Assembly (NCBI GenBank): GCA_902600225.1
Contig: CACKIH010000006.1
Location: 1 to 62,868 of the forward strand
Length of the DNA: 62,868 bases
Direction: 5' to 3'
Source of the DNA: an uncultured Alphaproteobacteria bacterium
Lineage (GTDB): Bacteria > Pseudomonadota > Alphaproteobacteria > HIMB59 > GCA-002718135
Positions 7,909 through 16,397 of this stretch are shown one piece after another. Under the pieces are notes generated by a model that searched no databases, was not told the DNA's origin, and was given only the letters and a program-made list of their open reading frames with translations. The translations under genes were made by a program, and so were the position numbers. Positions within the stretch are counted from its first letter, which is position 1; every line of letters starts with the position of its first letter.

Positions 7909-8952
7909 ATGAACAGTAATTTTAATCCACTATCAGCTGAAGAATTAGTTTCAAGAATAAATAAAATTCCAAGAATTCGTTTAGCACAACTACCAACTGC
8001 TCTTGAATATGCCCCTAATATTTCTAAAGAGTTAAATATAAATCTATACATAAAAAGAGATGATTGCACAGCTCTAGCTTTTGGAGGGAACAAAACAAGA
8101 CATCTAGAATTTATAATGGCTAAAACTTTATCTGGAGAGTATGATTGTATTTTAACTGGAGCTGCCTCTCAATCAAATTTTTGTCGTCAAGCAGTAGCTG
8201 CAGCAAATAAATTAAATCTAGATAGTTATTTAGTATTGATGCATGGAATAAAAGGTAAATTAATGCAAGGTAATTTTTTATTGTATAATATTTTAGGAGC
8301 AAACGTTGAGGTAGTTGATGGAGAAAATTTAGAAGAAATACCAAAACATCTTTATAGAAAATATAGTCAGTTAATAAAAGAGGGTCGAAAACCTTTACTG
8401 ATATACGGTGGATTTGGTAAAGAAGATACAACACTTGCTGGAATTAGTTATGCAAATGCTATGGCTGAAATTGATTTGCAAATGAAAGAACAAAATTTTA
8501 TGGCAGATCATTTATTTGTTACGGCTGCTAATATGACACAAGCAGGCTGTGAGTTAGGAGCTAAAATATTAAATTGGCCAACTCGTATCCAAGGCATTTC
8601 ACCTGTTTATTGGGAAATGAATATTAAAAAAGATATTGCTAGGATTTGTAATGAAGGAGCTAAGCTACTTGATGTAAATATAAAATTTAATCATGAAATG
8701 ATCAATCATGACAATACTTATGTAGGTGAAAAGTATGGTGCTACTACAAAAGCAGGAATAGAAGCTATGAAGCTTTTAGCAAATAAAGAGTCTATAATTT
8801 TAGATCCAGTTTATACCTCGAAAGGTTTTGCTGCTCTTATTGATTATGTTCAAAAAGGTATTATTAAAAAAGGAGATAATGTAATTTTTATATATACAGG
8901 TGGGAGTCCAGCTGTATTTGCATATAATGAAGATATAAATAATCCAAAATAG
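7909..8952 (+). CDS. PLP-dependent D-cysteine desulfhydrase/ACC deaminase family protein
   Basis: A 347-residue fold-type II PLP enzyme. The PLP lysine is Lys62 in FGGNKTRHLEF. The phosphate and substrate loop GAASQSNFCRQ (~84-94) and the C-terminal TGGSPAVFAYN follow D-cysteine desulfhydrase (DcyD) and L-cysteate sulfo-lyase (CuyA). Members eliminate sulfide, sulfite or ammonia from a small amino acid, giving pyruvate. In a marine organism, cysteate or D-cysteine are the first substrates to test; 1-aminocyclopropane-1-carboxylate is less likely. The usual QSNH is QSNFC here. It starts 30 bp after the dehydratase on the same strand and is the last gene before a strand switch. Confidence 0.8.
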   Translation: MNSNFNPLSAEELVSRINKIPRIRLAQLPTALEYAPNISKELNINLYIKRDDCTALAFGGNKTRHLEFIMAKTLSGEYDCILTGAASQSNFCRQAVAAANKLNLDSYLVLMHGIKGKLMQGNFLLYNILGANVEVVDGENLEEIPKHLYRKYSQLIKEGRKPLLIYGGFGKEDTTLAGISYANAMAEIDLQMKEQNFMADHLFVTAANMTQAGCELGAKILNWPTRIQGISPVYWEMNIKKDIARICNEGAKLLDVNIKFNHEMINHDNTYVGEKYGATTKAGIEAMKLLANKESIILDPVYTSKGFAALIDYVQKGIIKKGDNVIFIYTGGSPAVFAYNEDINNPK

Positions 8953-8999
8953 TTATTTGGAGAATAAAAAAAAATCTAGAATTAATTTATTTTTATAAT

Positions 9000-10370
9000 T
9001 TAAATATCAAAAATTTTACCTGGGTTTAAAATATTATTTGGGTCAAAACTTTTCTTAATTAATTTCATTAAAGGAATATTATCTGGGTGTTGCCTTAATA
9101 AATATTCTTTTTTTTGAAGACCTATTCCGTGTTCCCCTGTTATTGTTCCATCCATTTTTAGGGCTTGATCAATTAATTTATCACTAAACTTCCTTATATA
9201 TTTATATTCATTATCTTTGTTAGGATCATAGACAATAGTTACATGAAAATTTCCATCACCTACGTGACCAACCATAGGAGCTTTTAGCCCAGTACCTTGA
9301 AGTTCATTTTCTGCAAATTTAATACACTCAACAATATTTGAAATAGGTACACAAACATCAGTAGCGTAAACTCTTATATTATCCCCTTGTGCTTTAACTG
9401 AATAATAAACGTTATGTCTCGCTTTCCAAATTTTATTTCTTTCCTCCGTGTTTGCTGCCCATTTAAAATCACTACCATTATTATTTTTAGAAATCTCTTC
9501 AACTACATTAATAGATTCTTTATTTGAAATTTCACTTCCATGAAATTCATAAAAAAGTGTCGGTAAACTTTCTAGATTCTCTAGTTTTGAATACTTTATA
9601 CTAATGTCCATCTGATCTTTATTTAACAACTCTACTCTAGCAATTGGTACACCGTATTGGATAATTTCTTGAGCAGTTAAAACAGCTGAGTCAAGATCTG
9701 GAAATTGACATACAGCGCTCATTATACTTTCAGGTATAGGTGATAATCTAAGGTGAACCTCAGTGATTATTCCTAGTGTACCTTCAGAACCAACAAAAAG
9801 ATTGGTCAAATTATATCCTGCAGAAGTTTTTTTTGCTCTTGTACCCGTTTTTATTATATCGCCATTCGCTAAAACTACAGTTAGACCTAGAACAGTTGTT
9901 TTCATTGTTCCGTATCTTACAGCCATTGTTCCTGATGCTGAACAAGCAGTCATACCACCTAAAGATGCATTCGCACCAGGATCAATAGGAAAGAATACCC
10001 CTTTATCTTTAAGTGTTTCATTAAGTTGTTCACGAGATACATTGGCTTCAACTCTACAATCAAAATCTTGCTCATTGATAGAAATTATTTTATTAAAATT
10101 TTCCATTGAAATTGTAAAACCTTCTTCATTGCCTACTACATGACCTTCTAGTGATGTTCCTGTTCCATAGGCAGTCACTGGTACCTTGAATTCATTACAA
10201 ATTTTTAGTATTTTTGAAAGCTCCTCATTATTTTTTGGAAATAAAACTGCTCTGGGTAAGATAGGATCATAGGCATCTTCACCTTTAGCGTGATTATTTC
10301 TAACACTTTCTGAAAATGATATTCTTTCTTGTAAAATCTCTTTCAAATTGTCTAATAATCCTCTATCCAT
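9000..10370 (-). CDS. FAD-linked 2-hydroxyacid dehydrogenase (D-lactate/glycolate oxidase family)
   Basis: A 456-residue protein with an N-terminal FAD_binding_4 domain (about 35-215) and a C-terminal FAD-oxidase_C domain. Motifs include YGTGTSLEGH, GGMTACSASGTMAVRYGTM, FVGSEGTLGI, GHVGDGNFHV (likely metal/substrate histidines) and TGEHGIG. This layout is that of D-lactate dehydrogenase (cytochrome), GlcD and D-2-hydroxyglutarate dehydrogenase; the GTGTSLEGH form is closest to the LDHD/Dld type. It oxidises a D-2-hydroxyacid to a 2-oxoacid and feeds electrons to the respiratory chain. It is divergent from the DpkA-like gene across a 33 bp gap containing a short palindrome. Confidence 0.82.
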   Translation of the reverse strand: MDRGLLDNLKEILQERISFSESVRNNHAKGEDAYDPILPRAVLFPKNNEELSKILKICNEFKVPVTAYGTGTSLEGHVVGNEEGFTISMENFNKIISINEQDFDCRVEANVSREQLNETLKDKGVFFPIDPGANASLGGMTACSASGTMAVRYGTMKTTVLGLTVVLANGDIIKTGTRAKKTSAGYNLTNLFVGSEGTLGIITEVHLRLSPIPESIMSAVCQFPDLDSAVLTAQEIIQYGVPIARVELLNKDQMDISIKYSKLENLESLPTLFYEFHGSEISNKESINVVEEISKNNNGSDFKWAANTEERNKIWKARHNVYYSVKAQGDNIRVYATDVCVPISNIVECIKFAENELQGTGLKAPMVGHVGDGNFHVTIVYDPNKDNEYKYIRKFSDKLIDQALKMDGTITGEHGIGLQKKEYLLRQHPDNIPLMKLIKKSFDPNNILNPGKIFDI

Positions 10371-10373
10371 TCA

Positions 10374-10386
10374 CTAATAATATTAG
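10374..10386. promoter_or_regulatory. Short palindrome in divergent intergenic gap, possible operator
   Basis: The 13 bp CTAATAATATTAG is a perfect 6-1-6 inverted repeat. It lies in the 33 bp gap between the FAD dehydrogenase (minus) and the DpkA-like reductase (plus), where both promoters must lie. The position suits an operator shared by the two genes, but the sequence is pure A/T apart from its ends and could arise by chance in such DNA. Confidence 0.25.
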
Positions 10387-10403
10387 ATATTTTAGAAAAG
10401 TAA

Positions 10404-11402
10404 ATGAATACAATTCCTTTAAAATTAGAAAAAATATATGAATTAGCTTATCAAGTACTTACAAAACATGGGTGTGATCATTTAAATGCTGATTGTGTTG
10501 CTACAACGGTAACTCATGCAGAGAGAGATGGAAGTGTTTCTCATGGTTTATTTAGGATTCCAGGTTATATAGCTTCTTTAAAAAGTAAAAAAGTAAATGC
10601 TGTTTCTCGACCTACAAGTAATTATCTTACACAAAATGCTATTCGTGTTGATGGGGATTATGGTTTTGCTCCAGTAGGAATAAAAGTTGGGTTACCTGAA
10701 TTAATAAAAACTTCAAATAAACATGGAGTTGGTGTGTTAACAATTGCTAATACACATCACTTTGCTGCTTTGTGGCATGAGACTGAAGCACTGGCAGAAA
10801 ATAATTTAATTGGTATTGCCTGTACGGCATACAAACCAAGTGTAGCACCAGCTGGTGCAAAAAAACCATTATTTGGAACTAATCCAATTTCATTTGCATG
10901 GCCTAGAAAAAATAATACTCCTGTCGTTTATGACATGGCAACTTCAACAATGGCTATGGGTGAGGTTCAGGTTGCAGCTAGAGATGGTCACAAGGTGCCA
11001 TTGGGAACAGGATTAAATAAAGATGGTGAAAAAACTGATGATCCAAATCAAATAGCAAATGGAGGAGTGCTTTTGACTTTTGGTGATTATAAGGGTTCTG
11101 CTATAGCTATGATGATTGAATTACTAGCTGCAGGTCTAGTTGGAGATTTATTTAGTTTTGAGGCAAAAGAAGAGGATAATAACGATGGAGGACCAGCACG
11201 AGGAGGTGAGTTTATTATGGCTTTATCTCCTGAGCTTATTGCAGGAAAAAATTGGAATGAACATGCTGAAAAATTTTTTGAACAAATGACATCCTTAGAC
11301 GGCGTGCGGTTACCTGGTCAAAGAAGACATACTAATAGAGAAGATAAAGGTCCAAGACATATCAATACCGAGCTCATAGAAAAAATAAAGAGTCTAATCT
11401 AA
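10404..11402 (+). CDS. Ldh_2 family reductase, DpkA-like (piperideine/pyrroline-2-carboxylate reductase)
   Basis: A 332-residue malate/L-lactate dehydrogenase-2 family NAD(P)H oxidoreductase. The segments ERDGSVSHGLFRIPGY (~47-62), THHFAALW (~115-122), KPLFGTNPISFAWPR and GDYKGSAIAMMIELLAAGLVG match, from memory, the Pseudomonas delta1-piperideine-2-carboxylate/delta1-pyrroline-2-carboxylate reductase (DpkA) better than malate or ureidoglycolate dehydrogenases. Such enzymes reduce cyclic imines formed from D-lysine, D-proline or hydroxyproline to L-pipecolate or L-proline. No Shine-Dalgarno is apparent. The next gene starts 7 bp downstream. The family is sure; the imine substrate is inferred. 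Confidence 0.78.
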   Translation: MNTIPLKLEKIYELAYQVLTKHGCDHLNADCVATTVTHAERDGSVSHGLFRIPGYIASLKSKKVNAVSRPTSNYLTQNAIRVDGDYGFAPVGIKVGLPELIKTSNKHGVGVLTIANTHHFAALWHETEALAENNLIGIACTAYKPSVAPAGAKKPLFGTNPISFAWPRKNNTPVVYDMATSTMAMGEVQVAARDGHKVPLGTGLNKDGEKTDDPNQIANGGVLLTFGDYKGSAIAMMIELLAAGLVGDLFSFEAKEEDNNDGGPARGGEFIMALSPELIAGKNWNEHAEKFFEQMTSLDGVRLPGQRRHTNREDKGPRHINTELIEKIKSLI

Positions 11403-11409
11403 TCCATTT

Positions 11410-12603
11410 ATGGATAACATAAGATTAGATTTTCAAAAACATATTGATGCTGGAAGGTGTAATGGTGCTGAATGGATAATAAATCACAAAAATAATACTT
11501 ATCATGAGGTAATTGGATATAATGATCTAGTTAAAAATAATAAACTTAATAAAAATTCATATTACAGAATTTGGTCCATGACTAAACCAATTGTTTGTTT
11601 TGCGGCGATGCAACTAATAGAAAAAAATTTTTTATCTCTTGATGATACTATAGATAAATATTTACCAAATTTTAAAAATCTAAAAAAACTTAAATTATTA
11701 ACTAGCAAGTTAGACGATACTATTAAAGTAGATAACAGCCCTACAGTAAGACAACTTTTACAGCATACAGCAGGCTTTACATACAATAGTAGTAATAATT
11801 TTTTAGCTGAAGCTTATGAAGAAAAGAAGTTATTTCACTCATCTTCTAGAAGCTTAGAAGAGGAAATTGAAAGTATTTCTGGGTTGCCACTACTTTATGA
11901 ACCAGGATCAGAATGGCATTATTCTATTTCTATAGATATTTTAGCTAGAATTCTAGAAGTTGTAACAAAAGATAAGTTATTAAATATTTTAAAAGAAAAT
12001 ATATTTTATCCACTAGAAATGAATGAAACAAATTTTTTTATTAGCGAAGATAAAAATAAAAATTTAGTTGAAACTTTTGAATATAATAGCGTTAATTCAA
12101 AGTTAACTGACTTAACTTTGGGTACAAGAAAACTAATTTTATATGGATATCCTGCAAATAATGAAAATTACTGTAGAGGTGGACATGGTTTATTTTCAAC
12201 TGCTGCGGATTATATTAAATTTGCTACCATGCTTATTAATGGAAAAGATAAAAATGCTAAACCACTTGTAAATATGGAAACTCTTCAATCTATGCGTTGT
12301 AATTCATTAGATAGAAACTTATTGCCCATCGAAATAACATCAACAAATACAATTAAAGATCAAAATTATGAAAATGATTTAGATGGATATGGATGGGGCC
12401 TAGGATTTAGAGTTTTGATGAATAATACACCACAAAACAAATTTGGTGTCATGGGTGAATTTGGTTGGTCAGGATACGCCGCTACATATTTCTTAGTTGA
12501 TCCAATTAATGATTTATCTGCAGTCTTAATGATGCAAATTTTAGATGCTGAGAAAAATATTAAAAAAGACTTTTATAATAATATTTTCAAAAATATAAAA
12601 TGA
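11410..12603 (+). CDS. Serine hydrolase, class C beta-lactamase-like family
   Basis: A 397-residue protein with the serine beta-lactamase/DD-peptidase fold. The Ser-x-x-Lys catalytic motif is at Ser56-Met-Thr-Lys59 (WSMTKP), a tyrosine motif near Tyr171 (HYSIS), GGHGLFSTAADY near 255-266 and GWSGYAATYF near 353. No signal peptide is visible, so it probably works in the cytoplasm as an esterase, amidase or peptidase rather than as a resistance enzyme. It overlaps the EamA transporter gene by 4 bp (ATGA), which suggests translational coupling and a shared substrate. Confidence 0.78.
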   Translation: MDNIRLDFQKHIDAGRCNGAEWIINHKNNTYHEVIGYNDLVKNNKLNKNSYYRIWSMTKPIVCFAAMQLIEKNFLSLDDTIDKYLPNFKNLKKLKLLTSKLDDTIKVDNSPTVRQLLQHTAGFTYNSSNNFLAEAYEEKKLFHSSSRSLEEEIESISGLPLLYEPGSEWHYSISIDILARILEVVTKDKLLNILKENIFYPLEMNETNFFISEDKNKNLVETFEYNSVNSKLTDLTLGTRKLILYGYPANNENYCRGGHGLFSTAADYIKFATMLINGKDKNAKPLVNMETLQSMRCNSLDRNLLPIEITSTNTIKDQNYENDLDGYGWGLGFRVLMNNTPQNKFGVMGEFGWSGYAATYFLVDPINDLSAVLMMQILDAEKNIKKDFYNNIFKNIK

Positions 12604-13460
12604 ATAACAAATCAAACCCATATACCTATGGAATCATTTTAATACTTTTAACCTATTTATCTTTTGGTATCTTAGACACAATTCAAAAAACAGCGGTTCA
12701 GTATCATTCAGTTTTTGTGCTATTATTTGTAAAATATACTTTTTGTCTTATTTTTTCTTTTTTTATTGCAAAAAAAAATAATGTAAAAAAATATTATCTA
12801 TCAAATAATTATAAGATACAAATTACTAGGTGTGTCCTATCTGTTTGTGAGGCTTGTTTTTTTGTATTATCATTTAGGTATTTAGCTCTTGCAGATGCAC
12901 ACACAATTGGATCATTATCACCAGTATTAGTTGTCTTTTTTTCTTATCTAATTTTAAAAGAAAAAATCAATTTAGCTACTTGGGTAGCAATTGGAATTAG
13001 TTTTTTTGGCGTTCTTCTCATTATGCGCCCTGGCTTAACAATATTTAATCCGTACCTTGTTATTCCCTTACTTGCAGCTTTTTTCTACTCACTGTTTCAA
13101 ATAGCAACAAGATTAAATGCTCAGTATGATGATAACGAGACAATGCTATTCTATAACGGTCTTATAGGTGTCATAATAACTTCCATATTATCACTATTTT
13201 TTTGGCAACCTCTTCATTCATTTTCTTTTATATTCTTTATATTTTTAGGCTTCTTTTTTTGTATGGGTTTATTTTTACAAATTAAGGCATTAAGTATCAC
13301 TCCTGCAAGTGTATTAGCACCCTATAATTATACAATAATAGTTTGGGCAATATTTTTTGGTCTAATTGTATATAAAGAAATACCAGATATATTTACAATT
13401 ATTGGAGCAATTATTATTGTTGCATCTGGTGTATTTATATTTAGGTATTCTTATAAGTAA
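12600..13460 (+). CDS. EamA/DMT-superfamily membrane transporter
   Basis: A 286-residue, very hydrophobic protein with about ten membrane segments arranged as two EamA repeats. The first repeat ends in LADAHTIGSLSPVLVVFFSYLILKEK and the second in LAPYNYTIIVWAIFFGLIVYKE, the usual EamA fold ends. Members of this drug/metabolite transporter superfamily mostly export amino acids, nucleosides or other small metabolites. The start codon overlaps the hydrolase stop (ATGA). The substrate is unknown. It is the only transporter in the accessory half of the window. Confidence 0.82.
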   Translation: MNNKSNPYTYGIILILLTYLSFGILDTIQKTAVQYHSVFVLLFVKYTFCLIFSFFIAKKNNVKKYYLSNNYKIQITRCVLSVCEACFFVLSFRYLALADAHTIGSLSPVLVVFFSYLILKEKINLATWVAIGISFFGVLLIMRPGLTIFNPYLVIPLLAAFFYSLFQIATRLNAQYDDNETMLFYNGLIGVIITSILSLFFWQPLHSFSFIFFIFLGFFFCMGLFLQIKALSITPASVLAPYNYTIIVWAIFFGLIVYKEIPDIFTIIGAIIIVASGVFIFRYSYK

Positions 13461-13509
13461 CCCTAATTTTCTTTGTATGATTTAAAATATTAATGTTATA
13501 AATTTCATA

Positions 13510-14994
13510 ATGTTTATTGGAATAGATCTTGGTACTTCTTCAATTAAAATGATTTTAATTGATCAAAACCAAAAAATTCTTGCTACAGCCACTTCAAGTC
13601 TCACAGTACAATCTCCAAAAGATGGTTTTAGTGAGCAAAATCCACAAGAATGGATTGACTCGACAATGAAATGTTTTGAAGCTTTGAAGCTAAAAAAACC
13701 AAATGAGTTTTCGCAAACCGTTTCTCTTGGCATATCAGGACATATGCATGGAGCTACTTTAATTGATAAGGATGGAAATGTTATTAGACCATGTATTCTT
13801 TGGAATGATACTAGATCACATCAAGAGTGTGAAGAATTTGAAAAACAAAACTTTGATGTACGATCAATCTCAGGAAATATCACTATGCCTGGTTTTACTG
13901 CTCCAAAAATAAATTGGATTAAAAACAATGAAATAGATAATTTTCGAAAAATTTTCAAAGTTTTATTACCAAAAGATTATTTAAGATTTATTCTTACTGG
14001 TGAATTTTTTTCTGAAATGTCAGATGCATCTGGCACATTATGGTTAGACATAAAACATAGGAAATGGTCTAATAAACTTTTATCATGCTCGTTTTTAGAA
14101 GAAAAACATATGCCCAATCTTGTGGAAGGCAATGAGCTTACAGGTTATTTAAAAAAAGAGTTAAAAGATAAATTTAATTTTAATAATAATGTTAAAGTTG
14201 TTGGTGGAGCGGGTGATAATGCAGCTGCAGCAACTGGTATGGGCATAACAAATAAAAACCAGTCATTTATATCTCTTGGTACTTCAGGAGTTTTTTTTAC
14301 ACCTACTGAGAGTTTTTTAAGTAATACTGGAGATGCAGTACATTCATTTTGTCATTGTTTACCTAACAAATGGCATTTGATGTCAGTTATGTTAAGTGCA
14401 AGTAATTGTTTGGATTGGATCTGTGCTGTTACAAACACTTCAATTGCAGAAACACTTAATAATGTAGAAAAATTTTATTCAGATGAAGATACTATAAATA
14501 ATTCTTCCTTCTTTTTACCCTATCTCTCGGGAGAGAGGACTCCTCATAATGATCCACATATTAGAGGATCATTTCACTCTATTAAAACAACAACAAATGC
14601 AACAGATTTACAGTATGCAGTAATTGAGGGTATTAGTTTTGGTATATTAGATGGCGTAAATTCTATTTTAAAAGTTAACAATAACTTTGATACCATATAC
14701 ATGGTCGGAGGAGGTTCAAAAAGTTCATTCTGGATTGAATTGCTTGCATCACTATTAAATAGAAAATTAAGTGTTTGTGATCAAAGTGAATTTGGTGCGG
14801 CACTTGGTGTTGCAAGATTAGCAATGTTTCAGGATGATACAATCTATAATAAAGAAAAAATTGTTAGTGAAATAAAAATAAGTAAAATTTATGAACCGAA
14901 GAAACATAATATGGATATTTTGTTACGAAGATATGCTATTTGGAAAGATTTATACAACAGTAACAAAAAAATTGCTCAAAATTTGAATTTTTAA
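13510..14994 (+). CDS. xylB: Xylulokinase-like FGGY carbohydrate kinase
   Basis: A 494-residue FGGY kinase. It begins with the phosphate loop GIDLGTSSIK (3-12), followed by GISGHMHGATL (~75), with the Met-His-Gly typical of xylulokinases, PCILWNDTRS (~96), GGAGDNAAAATG (~230) holding the catalytic Asp, and GERTPHNDP (~340). It phosphorylates D-xylulose to D-xylulose 5-phosphate for the pentose phosphate pathway. Its convergent neighbours encode a mannitol/arabinitol-family dehydrogenase and a xylitol-type dehydrogenase, both of which can yield D-xylulose, so the pathway fits. Its last 4 bp overlap the dehydrogenase 3' end. Confidence 0.87.
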   Translation: MFIGIDLGTSSIKMILIDQNQKILATATSSLTVQSPKDGFSEQNPQEWIDSTMKCFEALKLKKPNEFSQTVSLGISGHMHGATLIDKDGNVIRPCILWNDTRSHQECEEFEKQNFDVRSISGNITMPGFTAPKINWIKNNEIDNFRKIFKVLLPKDYLRFILTGEFFSEMSDASGTLWLDIKHRKWSNKLLSCSFLEEKHMPNLVEGNELTGYLKKELKDKFNFNNNVKVVGGAGDNAAAATGMGITNKNQSFISLGTSGVFFTPTESFLSNTGDAVHSFCHCLPNKWHLMSVMLSASNCLDWICAVTNTSIAETLNNVEKFYSDEDTINNSSFFLPYLSGERTPHNDPHIRGSFHSIKTTTNATDLQYAVIEGISFGILDGVNSILKVNNNFDTIYMVGGGSKSSFWIELLASLLNRKLSVCDQSEFGAALGVARLAMFQDDTIYNKEKIVSEIKISKIYEPKKHNMDILLRRYAIWKDLYNSNKKIAQNLNF

Positions 14995-16397
14995 TAAATA
15001 TCCTTTAAAAAATTTATTTTTTTTTCTAAAATTTCAGAAAACAAAGAAAATTGTTTTGGTGTGTTCCCCCATAGTTCTACACAATTTGTAAATTCAACAA
15101 TTTTATTTTCTTCTAGATAATATTTGATCCATTCCCAACTTGGTTCATAGTATTCAAAACTTAATTTTTTATCTTTAATTTTTAACATAAAAACATACCA
15201 ACTTGCAATTGCATCAATACAATTTTCAGGAATAATATTTTTTTCAAAGCAATTATGTATAGTTGGCAATATAAATATAGGAAATTTACCTACACCATCC
15301 ATTGCAATTCTTTCTAATTTATCAGCAATATTTTTATTTTTAAATCTTTCATAAATTGTGATCATATATTCTTCTAAATCAAAGGGTTTATGAACAAGCG
15401 CTGGTAATATTTCCTTTTGTTGAATTTCAAAGAAAAATTGTTCTAAATTTTTATCTGATATTGCTTCATCATAAGTTGTATAACCTTTTAGTGCTCCAAA
15501 ATAACTTAATGCTAAGTGAGCTCCATTTAGAATTCTAATCTTAGCTTCTTCATAGGGAAATACATCCTTAACAAACTTCACACCAACATCTTCAAGCTTT
15601 GGTCTTTCATTTATAAAGTTATCCTCTACTATCCATTGAATAAAGGGTTCAGCTATCACACCACAATTTTCCTTCAAATTAAATTTTTCCATTATATCAG
15701 ATTTTAAAAATTCTGGTGTTCTAGGAGTAATTCGATCAACAACACAAGAGGGAAAACTGACATTTTCTTCTATCCATTCTAAAAGTTCAAATTCTTTAGA
15801 TGCTGATAAATATTGTTTTAAACAGTCTTGTAACATTTTTCCATTTTCTCTAATATTATCACAGCATAGCAATGTGATTTTTTTATTTATAGATAGCATT
15901 CTTTTTTTTAAAGCTGCCATAAGAAAAGAGTAAATTATATTGTTTTCTTTTCCTTGAATATTATTCTTAATAAGTTCTAAATTTAGATTTAATTTATTTT
16001 TTTCATTAATATAGTAACCGCTTTCGGTAATTGTCATTGTAACTAATTTTATATCTGGATTTGAAAGAATACCCTCAGCTTCATCTTTATCCTTACTCCA
16101 GTCTATTAATTTTATAATCGAATTGATATCTTTATATTTTTCGTCTCCTGAAGTAGAAATTGTTTTCAGGATATATTTCCCTTTTCTTAATTTTAGATTT
16201 TCAAAATTTTTGCTATCTTCTTTTCTTAAATTAATTCCACATATTCCCCAATTAATATTATTAGATGTATTAAGATATTCATCTATGTAGTTTGCTTGAT
16301 GAGCTCTATGAAAATTTCCTACACCAAGATGAACAATACCTGTTTTACAATTTTCTCTATTAAAAGATGAAATAGTTAGTTCACCTCTATTCATCAA
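14991..16397 (-). CDS. Mannitol dehydrogenase family polyol dehydrogenase (D-arabinitol 4-dehydrogenase-like)
   Basis: A 468-residue long-chain polyol dehydrogenase. The N-terminal GIVHLGVGNFHRAHQANYID (~20-39) is the NAD-binding glycine motif of the mannitol dehydrogenase family. The catalytic Lys...Asn...His set lies in EEAKIRILNGAHLAL (~285-295). The family oxidises mannitol, D-arabinitol, fructuronate or tagaturonate. Beside a xylulokinase, D-arabinitol to D-xylulose is the best guess; mannitol to fructose or a uronate reaction cannot be excluded. It overlaps the upstream xylitol-type dehydrogenase by 11 bp, so the two are one minus-strand operon. Confidence 0.82.
   Translation of the reverse strand: MMNRGELTISSFNRENCKTGIVHLGVGNFHRAHQANYIDEYLNTSNNINWGICGINLRKEDSKNFENLKLRKGKYILKTISTSGDEKYKDINSIIKLIDWSKDKDEAEGILSNPDIKLVTMTITESGYYINEKNKLNLNLELIKNNIQGKENNIIYSFLMAALKKRMLSINKKITLLCCDNIRENGKMLQDCLKQYLSASKEFELLEWIEENVSFPSCVVDRITPRTPEFLKSDIMEKFNLKENCGVIAEPFIQWIVEDNFINERPKLEDVGVKFVKDVFPYEEAKIRILNGAHLALSYFGALKGYTTYDEAISDKNLEQFFFEIQQKEILPALVHKPFDLEEYMITIYERFKNKNIADKLERIAMDGVGKFPIFILPTIHNCFEKNIIPENCIDAIASWYVFMLKIKDKKLSFEYYEPSWEWIKYYLEENKIVEFTNCVELWGNTPKQFSLFSEILEKKINFLKDIY

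Noticed and set aside
9763-10143. Long open frames antisense to the FAD dehydrogenase
   Set aside because: They lie wholly within a gene with clear FAD-oxidase motifs on the other strand and show no family features; low stop density here follows from codon use.
11410-12603. Beta-lactam resistance gene
   Set aside because: The Ser-x-x-Lys motif is present, but there is no signal peptide and the context is metabolic; a general serine hydrolase is more likely.
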